From: Chloroflexota bacterium
GTDB lineage: Bacteria; Chloroflexota; Anaerolineae; Promineifilales; Promineifilaceae
NCBI GenBank assembly: GCA_018004935.1
Contig: JAGNBF010000022.1
Span: 1-57,600, forward strand
Reading direction: 5' to 3'
DNA: 57,600 nt
Both the position numbers and the translations under genes were made by a program. The notes beneath the pieces are model-generated. The model made no database searches. It was not told the DNA's origin and was given only the letters and a program-made list of their open reading frames with translations. Shown piece by piece: positions 15,607-24,310 of the stretch (within the stretch, counting starts at the first letter, position 1; the number at the start of each line of letters is the position of its first letter).

Positions 15607-16284
15607 TTGGATTCATTGTATGAAGAATTAAACGCCTGCCGCCGTTGTTGGCTCGCAGGCCATGCCATCACACCGGGCGCGATCTTTTCCCCAGGGCAGG
15701 CCAACAGTCAGATTATGCTCATCGGCCAGGCCCCCGGCATCACCGAAGTAACAGCCAGACGCCCTTTCAATGCCGGTAGCGGCCGCAAACTATTCCAATG
15801 GCTCGGCGCGGCAGGCTGGGACGAAGTTGTTTTCCGCCAACGCCACACCATGACCGCCGTCACCAAATGTTATCCTGGCAAAAGTGGCAACGGCAAAGGA
15901 GATCGTGTTCCCAGCAAAGAAGAACAAGCCCTATGCCGCCCCTTTCTAGAACGAGAAATCGCTCTGGTGCGGCCTCGCCTCATCATCCTGGTAGGGGGAT
16001 TGGCCATTAAGCTGTTTTACCCGGCCACGGCACGCCTGGAAGAGATAATCGGCACGGCCGCCTATTTTCCGCCTTCATCACTAACCAACCCGGTCAATTT
16101 TGACCTGAACCAGGCAGAACGGTGGCCCCAATTTGAAGCGACAAAAGAGCAACGCGGCCGCTGGATTATCCCACTCCCCCACCCCTCTGGAGCCAGCCTG
16201 TGGCCCAACAAACCCGAAAACCAGGCCCTTATTGACCAGGCCATTCACCTGCTTCACCAGATACGTCTGGCCTACCAGCTATAA
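15607..16284 (+). CDS. Uracil-DNA glycosylase family 4/5-type protein
   Basis: 225 residues. Removes uracil (or another deaminated base) from DNA to begin base-excision repair. Motif A is LIGQAPGITEVTARRPFNAG near residues 38-57 and motif B is LPHPSGASLWPN near 195-206. CRRC near residue 12 with later cysteines (TKCYPG, ALCRPFL) fits the 4Fe-4S cluster of family 4/5 enzymes. The start is TTG, preceded by GAGGAG with a 9-base spacing; no ATG fits the conserved N-terminus. The Glu in the first motif is typical of family 4. A mobile element with exact target duplication begins 5 bp after the stop codon. Confidence 0.85.
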   Translation: MDSLYEELNACRRCWLAGHAITPGAIFSPGQANSQIMLIGQAPGITEVTARRPFNAGSGRKLFQWLGAAGWDEVVFRQRHTMTAVTKCYPGKSGNGKGDRVPSKEEQALCRPFLEREIALVRPRLIILVGGLAIKLFYPATARLEEIIGTAAYFPPSSLTNPVNFDLNQAERWPQFEATKEQRGRWIIPLPHPSGASLWPNKPENQALIDQAIHLLHQIRLAYQL

Positions 16285-16289
16285 CATTT

Positions 16290-16376
16290 GTAACTATACA
16301 CCTCCTCAAGGGCTGAGCTTGTCGAAGCCCGCCCGGTGTCGCCTTCGACAGGCTCAGGCCACACCTGTATAGATAC
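16290..16376. mobile_element. 87-bp element with GTAACTATA ends, exact 8-bp target duplication, copy 1
   Basis: Terminal inverted repeats GTAACTATACA and GTATCTATACA (10 of 11). It is flanked by TAACATTT on both sides (16282-16289 and 16377-16384). The core is two inverted GAGCTTGTCGAAGCC / CTTCGACAGGCTCAGG blocks. No coding capacity, so it is a non-autonomous element. Other copies are at 45197-45278 and 50527-50609. Confidence 0.85.
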
Positions 16377-16386
16377 TAACATTTAT

Positions 16387-16495
16387 ATAGACCTTAAGAT
16401 AATGATTTTGAGTAGAGGCTGGCCTTGTGCCTGCCCTGCACTGGGGCAACCACAAGGGTTGCCCGTATAGTCAAAATCTTTTTCTTAAAAGCTAT
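16387..16495. mobile_element. 109-bp repeat element with ATAG..TTAAGA ends, copy B
   Basis: Inverse counterpart of 1868-1976: ends ATAGACCTTAAGA and TCTTAAAAGCTAT, core GGCTGGCCTTGTGCCTGCCC and CAACCACAAGGGTTGCCCG. No clear target duplication. It lies in the leader of the serine hydrolase gene. Confidence 0.75.
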
Positions 16496-16524
16496 AGCAG
16501 ACGATAGGAGGTTAAAAAGAACGC

Positions 16525-17613
16525 ATGTCATTCCCCGCTCACCTTCTCCCCCTCATTTCCTCACTCGTTCAGGCCAAAGCGGCCACCAATGCTTTTTCCG
16601 GTGTGGTGCGCCTGCAACAACACCAAGAAATTCTCTGGGAAGGGAGTTTTGGTTACGCCAACCGGGCCTGGAACATAACGAACAACCGCCACACCCGCTT
16701 CCGCATAGCCTCAATCGGCAAAATGTTTACCGCCGTGGCCCTGTTACAGTTAGTTGACCAGGGCCAAATCACCCTGGAAACACGTCTCCTGGATCACCTG
16801 CCGTTGCCCAGCTCCACAATTCCCCCAGAAACGACCTTATTTCACCTGCTCACAATGACCGCAGGCATTGCCGACTGGTTTGAAGAAACGGATGACTGGG
16901 AGGCACAGTGGGCCATATTGCGGCAGAACACACCGCTTTATCTATTACGACAAAATCGGGATTACCTGCCCCTCTTTAGCCAGAAACCCCCATCTGGCCC
17001 GATGGGCGTTCATCGTTACAATAATGCCAGTTATATTTTGTTGGGATTACTATTAGAGCAAATAACCGGGTTGACCTATACAGAACTCATTCAGCAATAC
17101 GTATTTACGCCAGCGGGGATGGTTGATTCCGGCTTTTGGGGGTTGGCAGATCCAGTACCAGGTATTGCGGAAGGGTACATTCCTGAGTGGGCAGAAAACG
17201 GGCAGGTGAGGCGTTGGTGGCGAAATATTTATGAGACTACCCCCGACGCGGCCGCGGACGGGGGTGCCATCAGCACAGCCACCGACCTGATTCGTTTTCT
17301 CCAGATGCTCCGGGCGGGCCTGTTTTTTCCCCCCACTCTCACACAAGCCATACTCACACCCCATGTCCTGGCTGATCCCGAACAGTTCCGGGGTTATGGC
17401 TGGTATTATGGTTTCGGCAACGCCTTTTTGCTAGATGCCGCAAACCAGATTGTTCGTTATGGGCACACAGGGGAAGAAGCTGGTGTGAGCTGTCGCCTTT
17501 ATCATTACCCCAGCCTTGAGCTAGATGTCATTATACTCGGCAATCAAAGCAACTGCGCTGGAGCACTCGGCTGGGCCATACACGACATCCTGATGGGCAC
17601 TCAAAGCGTATAA
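16525..17613 (+). CDS. Beta-lactamase-fold serine hydrolase
   Basis: 362 residues of the class C beta-lactamase / DD-peptidase / esterase superfamily. The SxxK motif is SIGKMFTAVALLQLVDQG (nucleophile Ser at about residue 64), the YxN motif is RYNNASYILLGLLLEQ near 157, and the third motif is HTGEEAG near 317, the HTG variant of KTG typical of non-lactamase members. No signal peptide or membrane segment is evident at the N-terminus, so it may be cytoplasmic. Peptidase, esterase and lactamase roles are all possible; resistance should not be assumed. The ATG at 16525 follows an AGGAGG sequence by about 13 bases. Confidence 0.82.
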   Translation: MSFPAHLLPLISSLVQAKAATNAFSGVVRLQQHQEILWEGSFGYANRAWNITNNRHTRFRIASIGKMFTAVALLQLVDQGQITLETRLLDHLPLPSSTIPPETTLFHLLTMTAGIADWFEETDDWEAQWAILRQNTPLYLLRQNRDYLPLFSQKPPSGPMGVHRYNNASYILLGLLLEQITGLTYTELIQQYVFTPAGMVDSGFWGLADPVPGIAEGYIPEWAENGQVRRWWRNIYETTPDAAADGGAISTATDLIRFLQMLRAGLFFPPTLTQAILTPHVLADPEQFRGYGWYYGFGNAFLLDAANQIVRYGHTGEEAGVSCRLYHYPSLELDVIILGNQSNCAGALGWAIHDILMGTQSV

Positions 17614-17624
17614 AAATTTAAGCG

Positions 17625-17693
17625 CCAGCGAGACCTGACAGGTTTCCGAAAACCTGTCAGGTCTAAATCGGGAACTATTTTTAGATGTTCACG
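17625..17693. repeat. Intergenic palindromic repeat, GACCTGACAGG family, copy 2
   Basis: Hairpin GACCTGACAGGTTT / AAACCTGTCAGGTC followed by TAAATCGGGAACTATTTTTA-GATGTTCAC. It lies between the convergent hydrolase and ArsA genes, where it could also act as a bidirectional terminator. Confidence 0.75.
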
Positions 17694-17703
17694 AAATAAA
17701 TGA

Positions 17704-18897
17704 CTAAGCCGCTACCGGCTCAACTTCGCCTGACTCCAACGAGGCAAACGTAATCTCCAAGGATCCGTCTATCAGGCGGCCGCCGGTGGCCTTACGTTTG
17801 GCCAATACCGTAGGCAGAATCATCTCCCGCTTAAAATTGCCCACCGTAATAAAAAGCTCATCGCCCCGCTTACGCAACCGTACATCCCCACCACTAACAA
17901 ACGGCAACGGCAAACGCAAACGGAACCCCCCATCATCTAACTCGGTAATCTCCTGAAGTGCTCCCTGGTAAAACACCTCACCAGGATCTTTTTCAGCAAA
18001 ACAATCATGCGCTAATTGCGCCAATGACTCTAGCCCCACAACCTCATGAGCATAGTAAGGTACCCGGAAAAGGGGGAGCGGTCGGAAATTGTCTTCAATC
18101 ATTTGCAGATAGCGGTCTTGTATCTCACGGCGTTGTTGATAAAAGGCCCCTTCCGCGGCCGCGTCGGGCAAAATACGGTTAATCATCACCGCATCTACCG
18201 GGTAATTAAACAACCCCAGGTAGCTGATCGCCCGCTCCGCTTCCCGCACCACCATCTTTTCCGGTTGCAAAACCACCCGGTAACTGGAAATCTCCGGGTT
18301 ACTCAGCGTTATCCGCAACTCCGCAGTCGCCGCATCCAATTTCGCCACCGCTTCCATAATTTCCGCTGGCCCTTTCAACAACCGTCCGGCAAACGGGCGC
18401 AATACCTTCACCACCCCTCCCTCAAAACGGGAAAGATGCCCGGCATACCAACGAAACGTGTCCGGCATCGTCAGCAAGCGAATCGTTTCGCCAGTAGGCG
18501 CGGCATCAATAATCACCCGATCAAAGTTACGTTCTTTGGCCTGTTTGTTAATGTGCAACAGGCTCACTATCTCATCCATCCCCGGAAAAGCGGAAAGCTC
18601 ATCAGCAACGACCTTGTTAATGCCCTGCCCTTTGATGAGACCGGAGACAAACCCCTGTAAAACATCCCAATAATTGTGAATATCAGCCACCACGCTGATC
18701 TCTTGCGCCCAAAGATTAGGGGCAACTTCGACCGGTTTAGCACCAAGCGGTACATCCAGGGAATCAGCCAGGCTATGCGCGATATCGGTACTGGCAACCA
18801 GGGTTTTGTACCCTAACTGAGCGGAACGAAGGGCTGTCGCGGCCGCGATGGTTGTTTTTCCCACGCCTCCCTTACCTAAATACAAGATAATTCGCAT
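17704..18897 (-). CDS. ArsA/GET3-family anion-transporting-type ATPase
   Basis: 397 residues with a single ATPase half. The deviant Walker A is LGKGGVGKTTIAAATAL near residues 6-22, switch I region STDIAHSLADSLDVPLG, switch II region IIDAAPTGETIRLL near 146. The C-terminal 70 residues (VRLRKRGDELFITVGNF) resemble the small beta-sandwich domain appended to many bacterial ArsA-like proteins. Family members use ATP to drive arsenite export or to deliver tail-anchored membrane proteins. No arsenic genes are nearby, so the arsenic role is unsupported. The ATG at 18903 is one base from GGAG, too close; the second ATG at 18897 has GGAG at 7 bases and is preferred. The cDPGS-like gene ends 156 bp upstream on the same strand. 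Confidence 0.88.
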   Translation of the reverse strand: MRIILYLGKGGVGKTTIAAATALRSAQLGYKTLVASTDIAHSLADSLDVPLGAKPVEVAPNLWAQEISVVADIHNYWDVLQGFVSGLIKGQGINKVVADELSAFPGMDEIVSLLHINKQAKERNFDRVIIDAAPTGETIRLLTMPDTFRWYAGHLSRFEGGVVKVLRPFAGRLLKGPAEIMEAVAKLDAATAELRITLSNPEISSYRVVLQPEKMVVREAERAISYLGLFNYPVDAVMINRILPDAAAEGAFYQQRREIQDRYLQMIEDNFRPLPLFRVPYYAHEVVGLESLAQLAHDCFAEKDPGEVFYQGALQEITELDDGGFRLRLPLPFVSGGDVRLRKRGDELFITVGNFKREMILPTVLAKRKATGGRLIDGSLEITFASLESGEVEPVAA

Positions 18898-18967
18898 GTT
18901 CATGCTCCTATGTTTGTAATCATATCGTCAACCAGTACGCAACCGCCATTTGAATCGTTGCACCCAG

Positions 18968-19053
18968 CCCAACACCCCTAACCCCGTCCCCAGAGGTAGG
19001 AACCCTTTATGAACCGTTTTTCGCGGGCGTTTGCCCGCGAAAAACGGCCCCCC
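18968..19053. repeat. GC-rich repeat with covarying hairpin, copy e
   Basis: The hairpin at 19014-19047 has a perfect 15-bp stem, CCGTTTTTCGCGGGC with its complement, and the loop GTTT. It is preceded by CACCCCTAACCCCGTCCCCA. It sits between two same-strand genes and ends at the stop codon of the cDPGS-like gene. Confidence 0.9.
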
Positions 19054-20390
19054 TAACTATTGCGGCTAAATCGCTCCGCCAACAATTGAGTCAGCGTCGG
19101 TTGACCAATCTCCTGTAACTCATAGCGTACTCGTTGGCTAGGATGCTTAATGTGAATGATACGCCCCAAATCAATGGGAGTCGCAATAATAACCAGGTCT
19201 ACCGGTGCCTGGTTAATTGTCTCTTCCAGGTCAGACATCTGATCACCACCATAACCCATTGCGGGAAGCACTGGCCCCGTCTTAGGATATTTTTCATAGG
19301 TGGCCTTAATAGAACGCACCGCATACGGGCGGGGATCCACAATTTCACCCGCGTCAAAATAGTTGGCCGCAACCACTCCCGCGCCATACGTCATTTCCCC
19401 ATGGGTCAATGTAGGACCATCTTCTACCACCAACACCCGCTTACCCCGAATCGCGGCCGGGTCGTCCACAAAAATGGGAGAAGCGGCTTTGATAAGGATA
19501 GCCTGTGGGTTCACAGAACGGACATTTTGTTGAACAGTAACCACATTGTGATGATCGGCGGTATCTACTTTATTGATAATCACCGCGGCCGCGAGACGTA
19601 AATTTGTCTCCCCCGGATGATAACGTAACTCATGGCCCGGCCGGTGCGGATCGACAACCACAATGTGAAAGTTAGAGAAATAAAAAGGCACGTCATTATT
19701 CCCCCCATCCCACACAATAATATCCGCTTCTGTTTCCGCCTGACGCAAAATCGCCTCATAATCTACCCCGGCATAAATCACCGCCCCTCGTTCCACATAC
19801 GGCTCATACTCTTCCCGCTCCTCAATCGTACATTCATGGTGATCCATATCCGCATAACTCGCAAACCTCTGCACCCGTTGCGCAATCAAATTGCCATAAG
19901 GCATCGGATGACGCACAGCCACCACCCGCTCATATCCCATCTCCTGCAAAATCTGCACCACCCGTCGCGAAGTCTGGCTTTTGCCACTCCCCGTACGCAC
20001 CGCCCCAATAGAAACCACTGGCTTACTCGATTTCACCATCGTCCGCCGGGGACTGAGCAACTCAAAACTGGCCCCCGCCGCTAACACGCGGGAAGCCAGA
20101 TGCATCACATATTCATGAGAAACATCACTATAAGAAAATATCACCCGATCCACCTGGTACTCATGAATTAATGCCTCAAGTTGGCTTTCTGGGTAAATGG
20201 GAATGCCTGCCGGATAGAGCGAGCCAGCTAACCCTGCGGGATAAAGCCGCCCGTCAATGTTAGGGATTTGTGTTGCCGTAAAACCTACCACCGTATATTG
20301 CGGATTATCACGAAAACAAACATTGAAATCATGGAAATCGCGTCCAGCGGCTCCGGCAATCAATACTTTTTCAGGATTTGCGATACTCAT
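19053..20390 (-). CDS. Cyclic 2,3-diphosphoglycerate synthetase-like P-loop GTPase
   Basis: 445 residues. The N-terminal Rossmann-like domain (KVLIAGAAGRDFHDFN) and the central P-loop domain (SIGAVRTGSGKSQTSRRV at about 127-144, IIVWDGGNND at about 223, IINKVDTAD at about 273) match the protein family named after archaeal cyclic-2,3-diphosphoglycerate synthetase. In methanogens that enzyme makes a thermolyte; the bacterial homologues are not established to do so, and this organism shows no sign of being a hyperthermophile. The C-terminal third (GEMTYGAGV, DLVIIATPIDLGRII) is conserved with the family. A GGAG-type Shine-Dalgarno precedes the ATG (CTAAGGAGTTACTGATG). The location beside an ArsA-like ATPase is notable but the functional link is unknown. 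Confidence 0.78.
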   Translation of the reverse strand: MSIANPEKVLIAGAAGRDFHDFNVCFRDNPQYTVVGFTATQIPNIDGRLYPAGLAGSLYPAGIPIYPESQLEALIHEYQVDRVIFSYSDVSHEYVMHLASRVLAAGASFELLSPRRTMVKSSKPVVSIGAVRTGSGKSQTSRRVVQILQEMGYERVVAVRHPMPYGNLIAQRVQRFASYADMDHHECTIEEREEYEPYVERGAVIYAGVDYEAILRQAETEADIIVWDGGNNDVPFYFSNFHIVVVDPHRPGHELRYHPGETNLRLAAAVIINKVDTADHHNVVTVQQNVRSVNPQAILIKAASPIFVDDPAAIRGKRVLVVEDGPTLTHGEMTYGAGVVAANYFDAGEIVDPRPYAVRSIKATYEKYPKTGPVLPAMGYGGDQMSDLEETINQAPVDLVIIATPIDLGRIIHIKHPSQRVRYELQEIGQPTLTQLLAERFSRNS

Positions 20391-20907
20391 CAGTAACTCC
20401 TTAGAACATTTATCATAGGACTCACGGGGAGACTCGAGCCGATCTCTTGACCGTGCCCAGCGTAGCTCGGTGGGGACACTGGCATAGCACGTAAGTCCTA
20501 ATCAATGATCTCAGGGCGTTCGGCACTATTTTGCCCGAATCGGCCCCAAGTTTATAAAAGCTGATGCGATGATAGGCTTCAATTGGCACACCTACACCAT
20601 CAGACGTTAGTGGGTGTGAGGATCATACCAGTAAGATCAACGAGTGTCATATTGTTTGCTACACGAATTATAGACCTCACCTCGGTTTCAAGATTATGTT
20701 CAGTTAATGTTGATCTTATGAAAACTCTTGCTATAATGATCAATGGAATTGGTGACATAATCTCAGGACATAATGTAACCACAAATAGCTTGGTGCCGGA
20801 AACGTTAGGCTATTTTTCTGATCAATCGTCAATTCGCAGGCAGAGAGAAAAATTGCTATACGCAATTTCATGATCGGGGCCATTGACTCTGATCAGGAGT
20901 AGAGAGG
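20391..20907. other. 517-bp divergent intergenic region
   Basis: Holds a degenerate GGTCTCCTGACC-type repeat (about 20425-20470) and a possible promoter for the recombinase gene (20710-20737). A 96-codon frame at 20583-20873 has no Shine-Dalgarno sequence and an implausible composition; I do not call it a gene. Confidence 0.55.
20710..20737 (+). promoter_or_regulatory. Probable sigma-70-type promoter upstream of the recombinase
   Basis: -35 TTGATC (20710-20715) and -10 TATAAT (20732-20737) with a 16-bp spacer. Transcription would start about 165 bp before the xer start codon. Confidence 0.5.
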
Positions 20908-21774
20908 ATGGATGAGCAACTCAATGCATTTCTCGCCTATTTACAGGCAGAAAAGCACTATTCCCCCAATACCCTTGTTGCTTACCGCAACGACCTGGGC
21001 CAACTAACACATTTTTTGCAACAATTTCCTGGCGTTGAAATTTGGGATGATGCGGATGAGGTGATGATAGACACCTATGTTCGCACCATGAAGCAAGGTG
21101 ACTATGCCTCCTCATCCGTAGCACGAAAGGTTGCCGCCATGAAGTCATTTTTCCACTTCATGTATGATCACGAAACAATTAGCCTGGATCCAACAACGAA
21201 TATTGACTCCCCCAAAGTCAAAAAGCGCCTGCCCAAAACACTTACCTTTGATGATGTGGATCGCTTACTACACGCACCGCGCCAAAAGAAAACGCCCAAA
21301 AATTTACGCGATTCCGCCTTGCTCGCTTTGCTCTATGCCACCGGCATGAGAGTGACAGAACTGGTTTCCTTAAAAATGGCGGATGTAAATTTGTCGGAAG
21401 GGTGGTTGATATGCCCGGGCAAAGAGGGTGATACCAGAGCACTGCCCATTGATGAAGAAACGCAGATGATTTTGCAAGCCTATCTAGATTCTGGGCGGCC
21501 GCACCTGGTTAAAGACCGGGCGGAAAAATCGTTGTTCCTCAATCATCGAGGGCAACAGTTGACACGCCAGGGGCTATGGCTCATCATCAAAACTTATGCC
21601 CGGCAAGTACGTCTTAGTGCCGCCGTTACACCTCATACCCTGCGCCACAGTTTCGCCGCCCACAAATTAAAAAATGGCACCGGTCTGGGAGAAATTCAAC
21701 AATTACTAGGCCACGCCAATATTTCCACCACGCAGATTTATACCCAACTGACACCCCAACCTGAAGGTGTGTAG
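20908..21774 (+). CDS. xerD: XerC/XerD-type tyrosine recombinase
   Basis: 288 residues, the standard Xer length. It resolves chromosome dimers at dif sites together with FtsK, or acts as a generic site-specific integrase. The N-terminal SAM-like domain (FLAYLQAEKHYSPNTLVAYRNDL) precedes the catalytic domain with Arg in ATGMRVTELVSL, Lys in PGKEGDTR, His-Leu-Arg in TPHTLRHSFAAH, GH in LLGHANISTTQIYTQL and the nucleophile Tyr in QIYTQL. Full length and the neighbouring housekeeping gene favour a chromosomal Xer over a phage integrase. XerC and XerD cannot be separated by eye. GGAGTAGAGAGG provides a Shine-Dalgarno. Confidence 0.85.
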   Translation: MDEQLNAFLAYLQAEKHYSPNTLVAYRNDLGQLTHFLQQFPGVEIWDDADEVMIDTYVRTMKQGDYASSSVARKVAAMKSFFHFMYDHETISLDPTTNIDSPKVKKRLPKTLTFDDVDRLLHAPRQKKTPKNLRDSALLALLYATGMRVTELVSLKMADVNLSEGWLICPGKEGDTRALPIDEETQMILQAYLDSGRPHLVKDRAEKSLFLNHRGQQLTRQGLWLIIKTYARQVRLSAAVTPHTLRHSFAAHKLKNGTGLGEIQQLLGHANISTTQIYTQLTPQPEGV

Positions 21775-21789
21775 AAGTAGACAATTCCC

Positions 21790-22650
21790 ATGAATGAGTT
21801 TTTGACACGGAAAGAGTATGACGCGGCCGCAGACGCCGTACGCCACCTTTGCGACCAAACCCCTACCCTGGGTCTCATCCTCGGCTCGGGCCTCAGCAGT
21901 TTAGCCGATACCCTCACCAATGCCACGAGCATTCCCTATACGCAAATACCACATTGGCCTGTGTCCACTGTAGCCGGACACCAGGGGCGCCTGGTTATTG
22001 GGCAATTGCAAGGGCACACAACGGTTATTTTGCAGGGGCGTACTCATTTTTATGAAGGGTACAGTCCCCAACAAATTACCTTGCCGGTTCGGGTTATGCA
22101 GTGCCTGGGGGTGCGTACCCTCATCGTGACCAATGCCGCGGGTGGTATGAACCCCTCGTTTCACCCGGGGGATCTGATGCTCATTCGGGATCATGTCAAT
22201 TTGCCCGCTATGGCCGGTAATAACCCCCTGCGCGGCCCCAATGATGACACGCTGGGGCCACGTTTCCCTGATATGACGGAACCCTACTCGGCTCGTTTAC
22301 GCCAACTGGCCCACGACGCGGCCGCAACCCTCAACATCCCTCTGCACGAAGGAGTCTACACCTATGTGGCTGGTCCCAGTTACGAAACCCCCGCCGAATT
22401 GCGCTTCTTGCGAGCCATCGGCGGTGATGCCGTGGGCATGTCCACCGCCCCTGAAGTCGTCGTCGCCCGTCATGGTGGCCTGGAAGTTCTCGGTATTTCT
22501 ACAATTACCAATATGGCCCTGGCAGATCCCCAGCCAGGTACGATTCTCTCCCACACAGAAGTGATGGAGATGGGTAAATTGGTGGTACCACGCCTTACAG
22601 ATCTACTCCTGGAAATATTACGCGGACTGCCCGTGCCTCCCCAAGAATAA
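21790..22650 (+). CDS. punA: Purine nucleoside phosphorylase (trimeric PNP/MTAP type)
   Basis: 286 residues. Splits inosine, guanosine or related nucleosides with phosphate to base plus ribose-1-phosphate in purine salvage. Signatures: LGLILGSGLSSLAD near residue 27, the phosphate-loop/active segment GHQGRLVIG, the PNP signature TLIVTNAAGGMNPSFHPGDL near 113-132, GVYTYVAGPSYETPAE near 190 and GISTITNMA near 237. The conserved Asn of ITNMA favours true PNP over MTA phosphorylase. It begins 15 bp after the xer stop, so the two are probably co-transcribed. Confidence 0.93.
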   Translation: MNEFLTRKEYDAAADAVRHLCDQTPTLGLILGSGLSSLADTLTNATSIPYTQIPHWPVSTVAGHQGRLVIGQLQGHTTVILQGRTHFYEGYSPQQITLPVRVMQCLGVRTLIVTNAAGGMNPSFHPGDLMLIRDHVNLPAMAGNNPLRGPNDDTLGPRFPDMTEPYSARLRQLAHDAAATLNIPLHEGVYTYVAGPSYETPAELRFLRAIGGDAVGMSTAPEVVVARHGGLEVLGISTITNMALADPQPGTILSHTEVMEMGKLVVPRLTDLLLEILRGLPVPPQE

Positions 22651-22816
22651 TGATTGGCACCACAACCCCCAGATTCCCCCAGGTACCTATACAAAAACAG
22701 CCTGCGACAAGCTCAGGCTAACAGAGGGCTGGCCTACGCCACCAAATAAACCATTATTTTCTCTGCGTACGGTTATGTACCCCGGATTGGGGGAAATCGT
22801 GGCGGTTGACTGACTT

Positions 22817-23641
22817 ATGGAACGCCTTTACGTTTTCCTCATAGAAAACCGCATTGGAATTTATATTTTCTGTGCGCTCGGACTGTTTTGGTTTATCAGT
22901 AGTTTGATCCGGGCACGAAATATGCTCCGAGGAGCCATTTTTTCCATCGAACGGGAAAATGCCATCCGTCTGCAAAATACTGCCCTGATTGTTGTATTTG
23001 TTTTGCTGGCGGTCATTGGCATGGTAATTTATGTCAACACTGCCATACGCCCCACCTTAGCCCCCGAACTCTTGATTCCCCCCACTTTCACCCCAGACAT
23101 TTTTGCCACCCCGTTGTCCTCACCCACTCCTCTGTCTACCGCTCCTTCCCAAGGCCCCACTGATACTCCATTTTTTGTGGCCACAGCTACTCTGCCCCCA
23201 GGGATTGGCCCGGTGACAGGCGGAGCCGTGCAGACGCGGCCGCCTCGCACACCCACTACAGTAACAGGTACAGCTCCAGGGGAAACGCCAACAACGCCCA
23301 CGGACGCGGCCGCGACTACCCTGGCAGGTTGTGGTTCCGGCCTGAACATTACGGATCCCACCCCGGGTTCGTTCATCTCAGGAACCGTTACCATTGTGGG
23401 AACAGCCAATATTCCCGATTTTTTCTTCTACAAATTAGAAATTGCAGGGCCAGAAACAGGGGGTGTTTGGGCTTCGCTGTTGAGTGCCGTTGTCCAGGAA
23501 ACCGTGAATAATGGCTCACTGGGACAGGCCAATCTCGCGGGCTGGGAACCGGGAGAATATAATATTCGCCTGACCGTGGTAGATCAATCAAGTAATGATT
23601 TTGGCGTTTGTGCCGTTTCTGTCACCCTGACAACACCCTGA
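22817..23641 (+). CDS. Membrane-anchored protein with Thr/Pro linker and C-terminal Ig-like domain
   Basis: 274 residues. Two transmembrane helices lie near residues 9-29 (IGIYIFCALGLFWFISSLI) and 52-74 (ALIVVFVLLAVIGMVIYV). A Pro/Thr/Ser-rich linker (about 85-170) follows, then a beta-rich domain (GLNITDPTPGSFISGTVTI...FGVCAVSVTLTTP), which resembles an extracellular immunoglobulin-like fold. Two Cys residues could form a disulfide across it. The C-terminal domain is probably outside the cell. Two GCGGCCGC copies fall in the linker. I do not recognise a specific family. Confidence 0.75.
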   Translation: MERLYVFLIENRIGIYIFCALGLFWFISSLIRARNMLRGAIFSIERENAIRLQNTALIVVFVLLAVIGMVIYVNTAIRPTLAPELLIPPTFTPDIFATPLSSPTPLSTAPSQGPTDTPFFVATATLPPGIGPVTGGAVQTRPPRTPTTVTGTAPGETPTTPTDAAATTLAGCGSGLNITDPTPGSFISGTVTIVGTANIPDFFFYKLEIAGPETGGVWASLLSAVVQETVNNGSLGQANLAGWEPGEYNIRLTVVDQSSNDFGVCAVSVTLTTP

Positions 23642-23673
23642 TCGGGACGAGTCAGAACCAAAACACAGATGCC

Positions 23674-24258
23674 TCATTCTTCTTCATCAGGTGACATTGT
23701 GTCCGTTCCAGGCAGTTCGTAATAACACAACAAAGCATCCCCATAACGCCGTTTGTCGGTCAGAACCAGGCCAGTCAAGGGTAACTCCTCAAATTCACGG
23801 GGGTCAATTTGTACGACCACCAGACCACCTTCATGGAGATAAGTTTGCGGCCGCGCATCCAGCAACTTCATTACCTCTAGCCAAATACCTTTATATTGCG
23901 GCGGAGCCACAAAAATAACGTCAAATTTAGCCGTAGGTGGCTGGCGCAAATAGACCAGAGCATCCATCCGCGTGACCTGCGTGCCCTGGGTTAACGCCGT
24001 ATGCTGAAGGTTGTCATGGATCACCCGTATGGCCAGGGGCGCGGTATCAATAAATACCACTTCGCTGGCTCCCCGGCTCAATGCTTCAATACCCACTTGC
24101 CCCGTACCGGCAAACAAATCTAACCAGCGGGTTCCCGGCACCAGATTGCCCAGCACGTTAAACAAACTGGCTTTAACTTTTTCGGGTATGGGCCGGGTTG
24201 TATGACCGGGAACGAGTTTGAGTTTACGCCCTTTGGCGCGGCCGCTAATAACACGCAT
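23674..24258 (-). CDS. rsmD: 16S rRNA (guanine-N2)-methyltransferase RsmD-like
   Basis: 194 residues. RsmD methylates G966 of 16S rRNA with SAM. The start MRVISGRAKGRKLKLVPG, the motif TRPIPEKVKASLFNVLG and the SAM site WLDLFAGTGQVGIEALSRGA are diagnostic. The catalytic motif, (N/D)PP(Y/F) in most members, reads FVAPPQYKG here, so the acidic or amide residue before PP is Ala. Either the enzyme belongs to a subgroup with that motif or activity is altered. It ends about 30 bp from the convergent membrane-anchored protein gene. Confidence 0.88.
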   Translation of the reverse strand: MRVISGRAKGRKLKLVPGHTTRPIPEKVKASLFNVLGNLVPGTRWLDLFAGTGQVGIEALSRGASEVVFIDTAPLAIRVIHDNLQHTALTQGTQVTRMDALVYLRQPPTAKFDVIFVAPPQYKGIWLEVMKLLDARPQTYLHEGGLVVVQIDPREFEELPLTGLVLTDKRRYGDALLCYYELPGTDTMSPDEEE

Positions 24259-24310
24259 AGTCGTAAGTTCCTACAATCAGGTAACAGGTTTCCCCCCACC
24301 CGTACAGCTC

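Noticed and set aside
15607-16284. Possible phage or integron origin around the UDG and xer genes
   Set aside because: No phage structural genes, cassette array or attC-type series; Xer is of normal chromosomal length.
16525-17613. True class C beta-lactamase
   Set aside because: The third motif is HTG rather than KTG and no signal peptide is seen; many such proteins are peptidases or esterases.
20583-20873. 96-codon open frame between the cDPGS-like and xer genes
   Set aside because: No Shine-Dalgarno, the likely promoter for xer lies inside it, and the peptide has no coding-like pattern.
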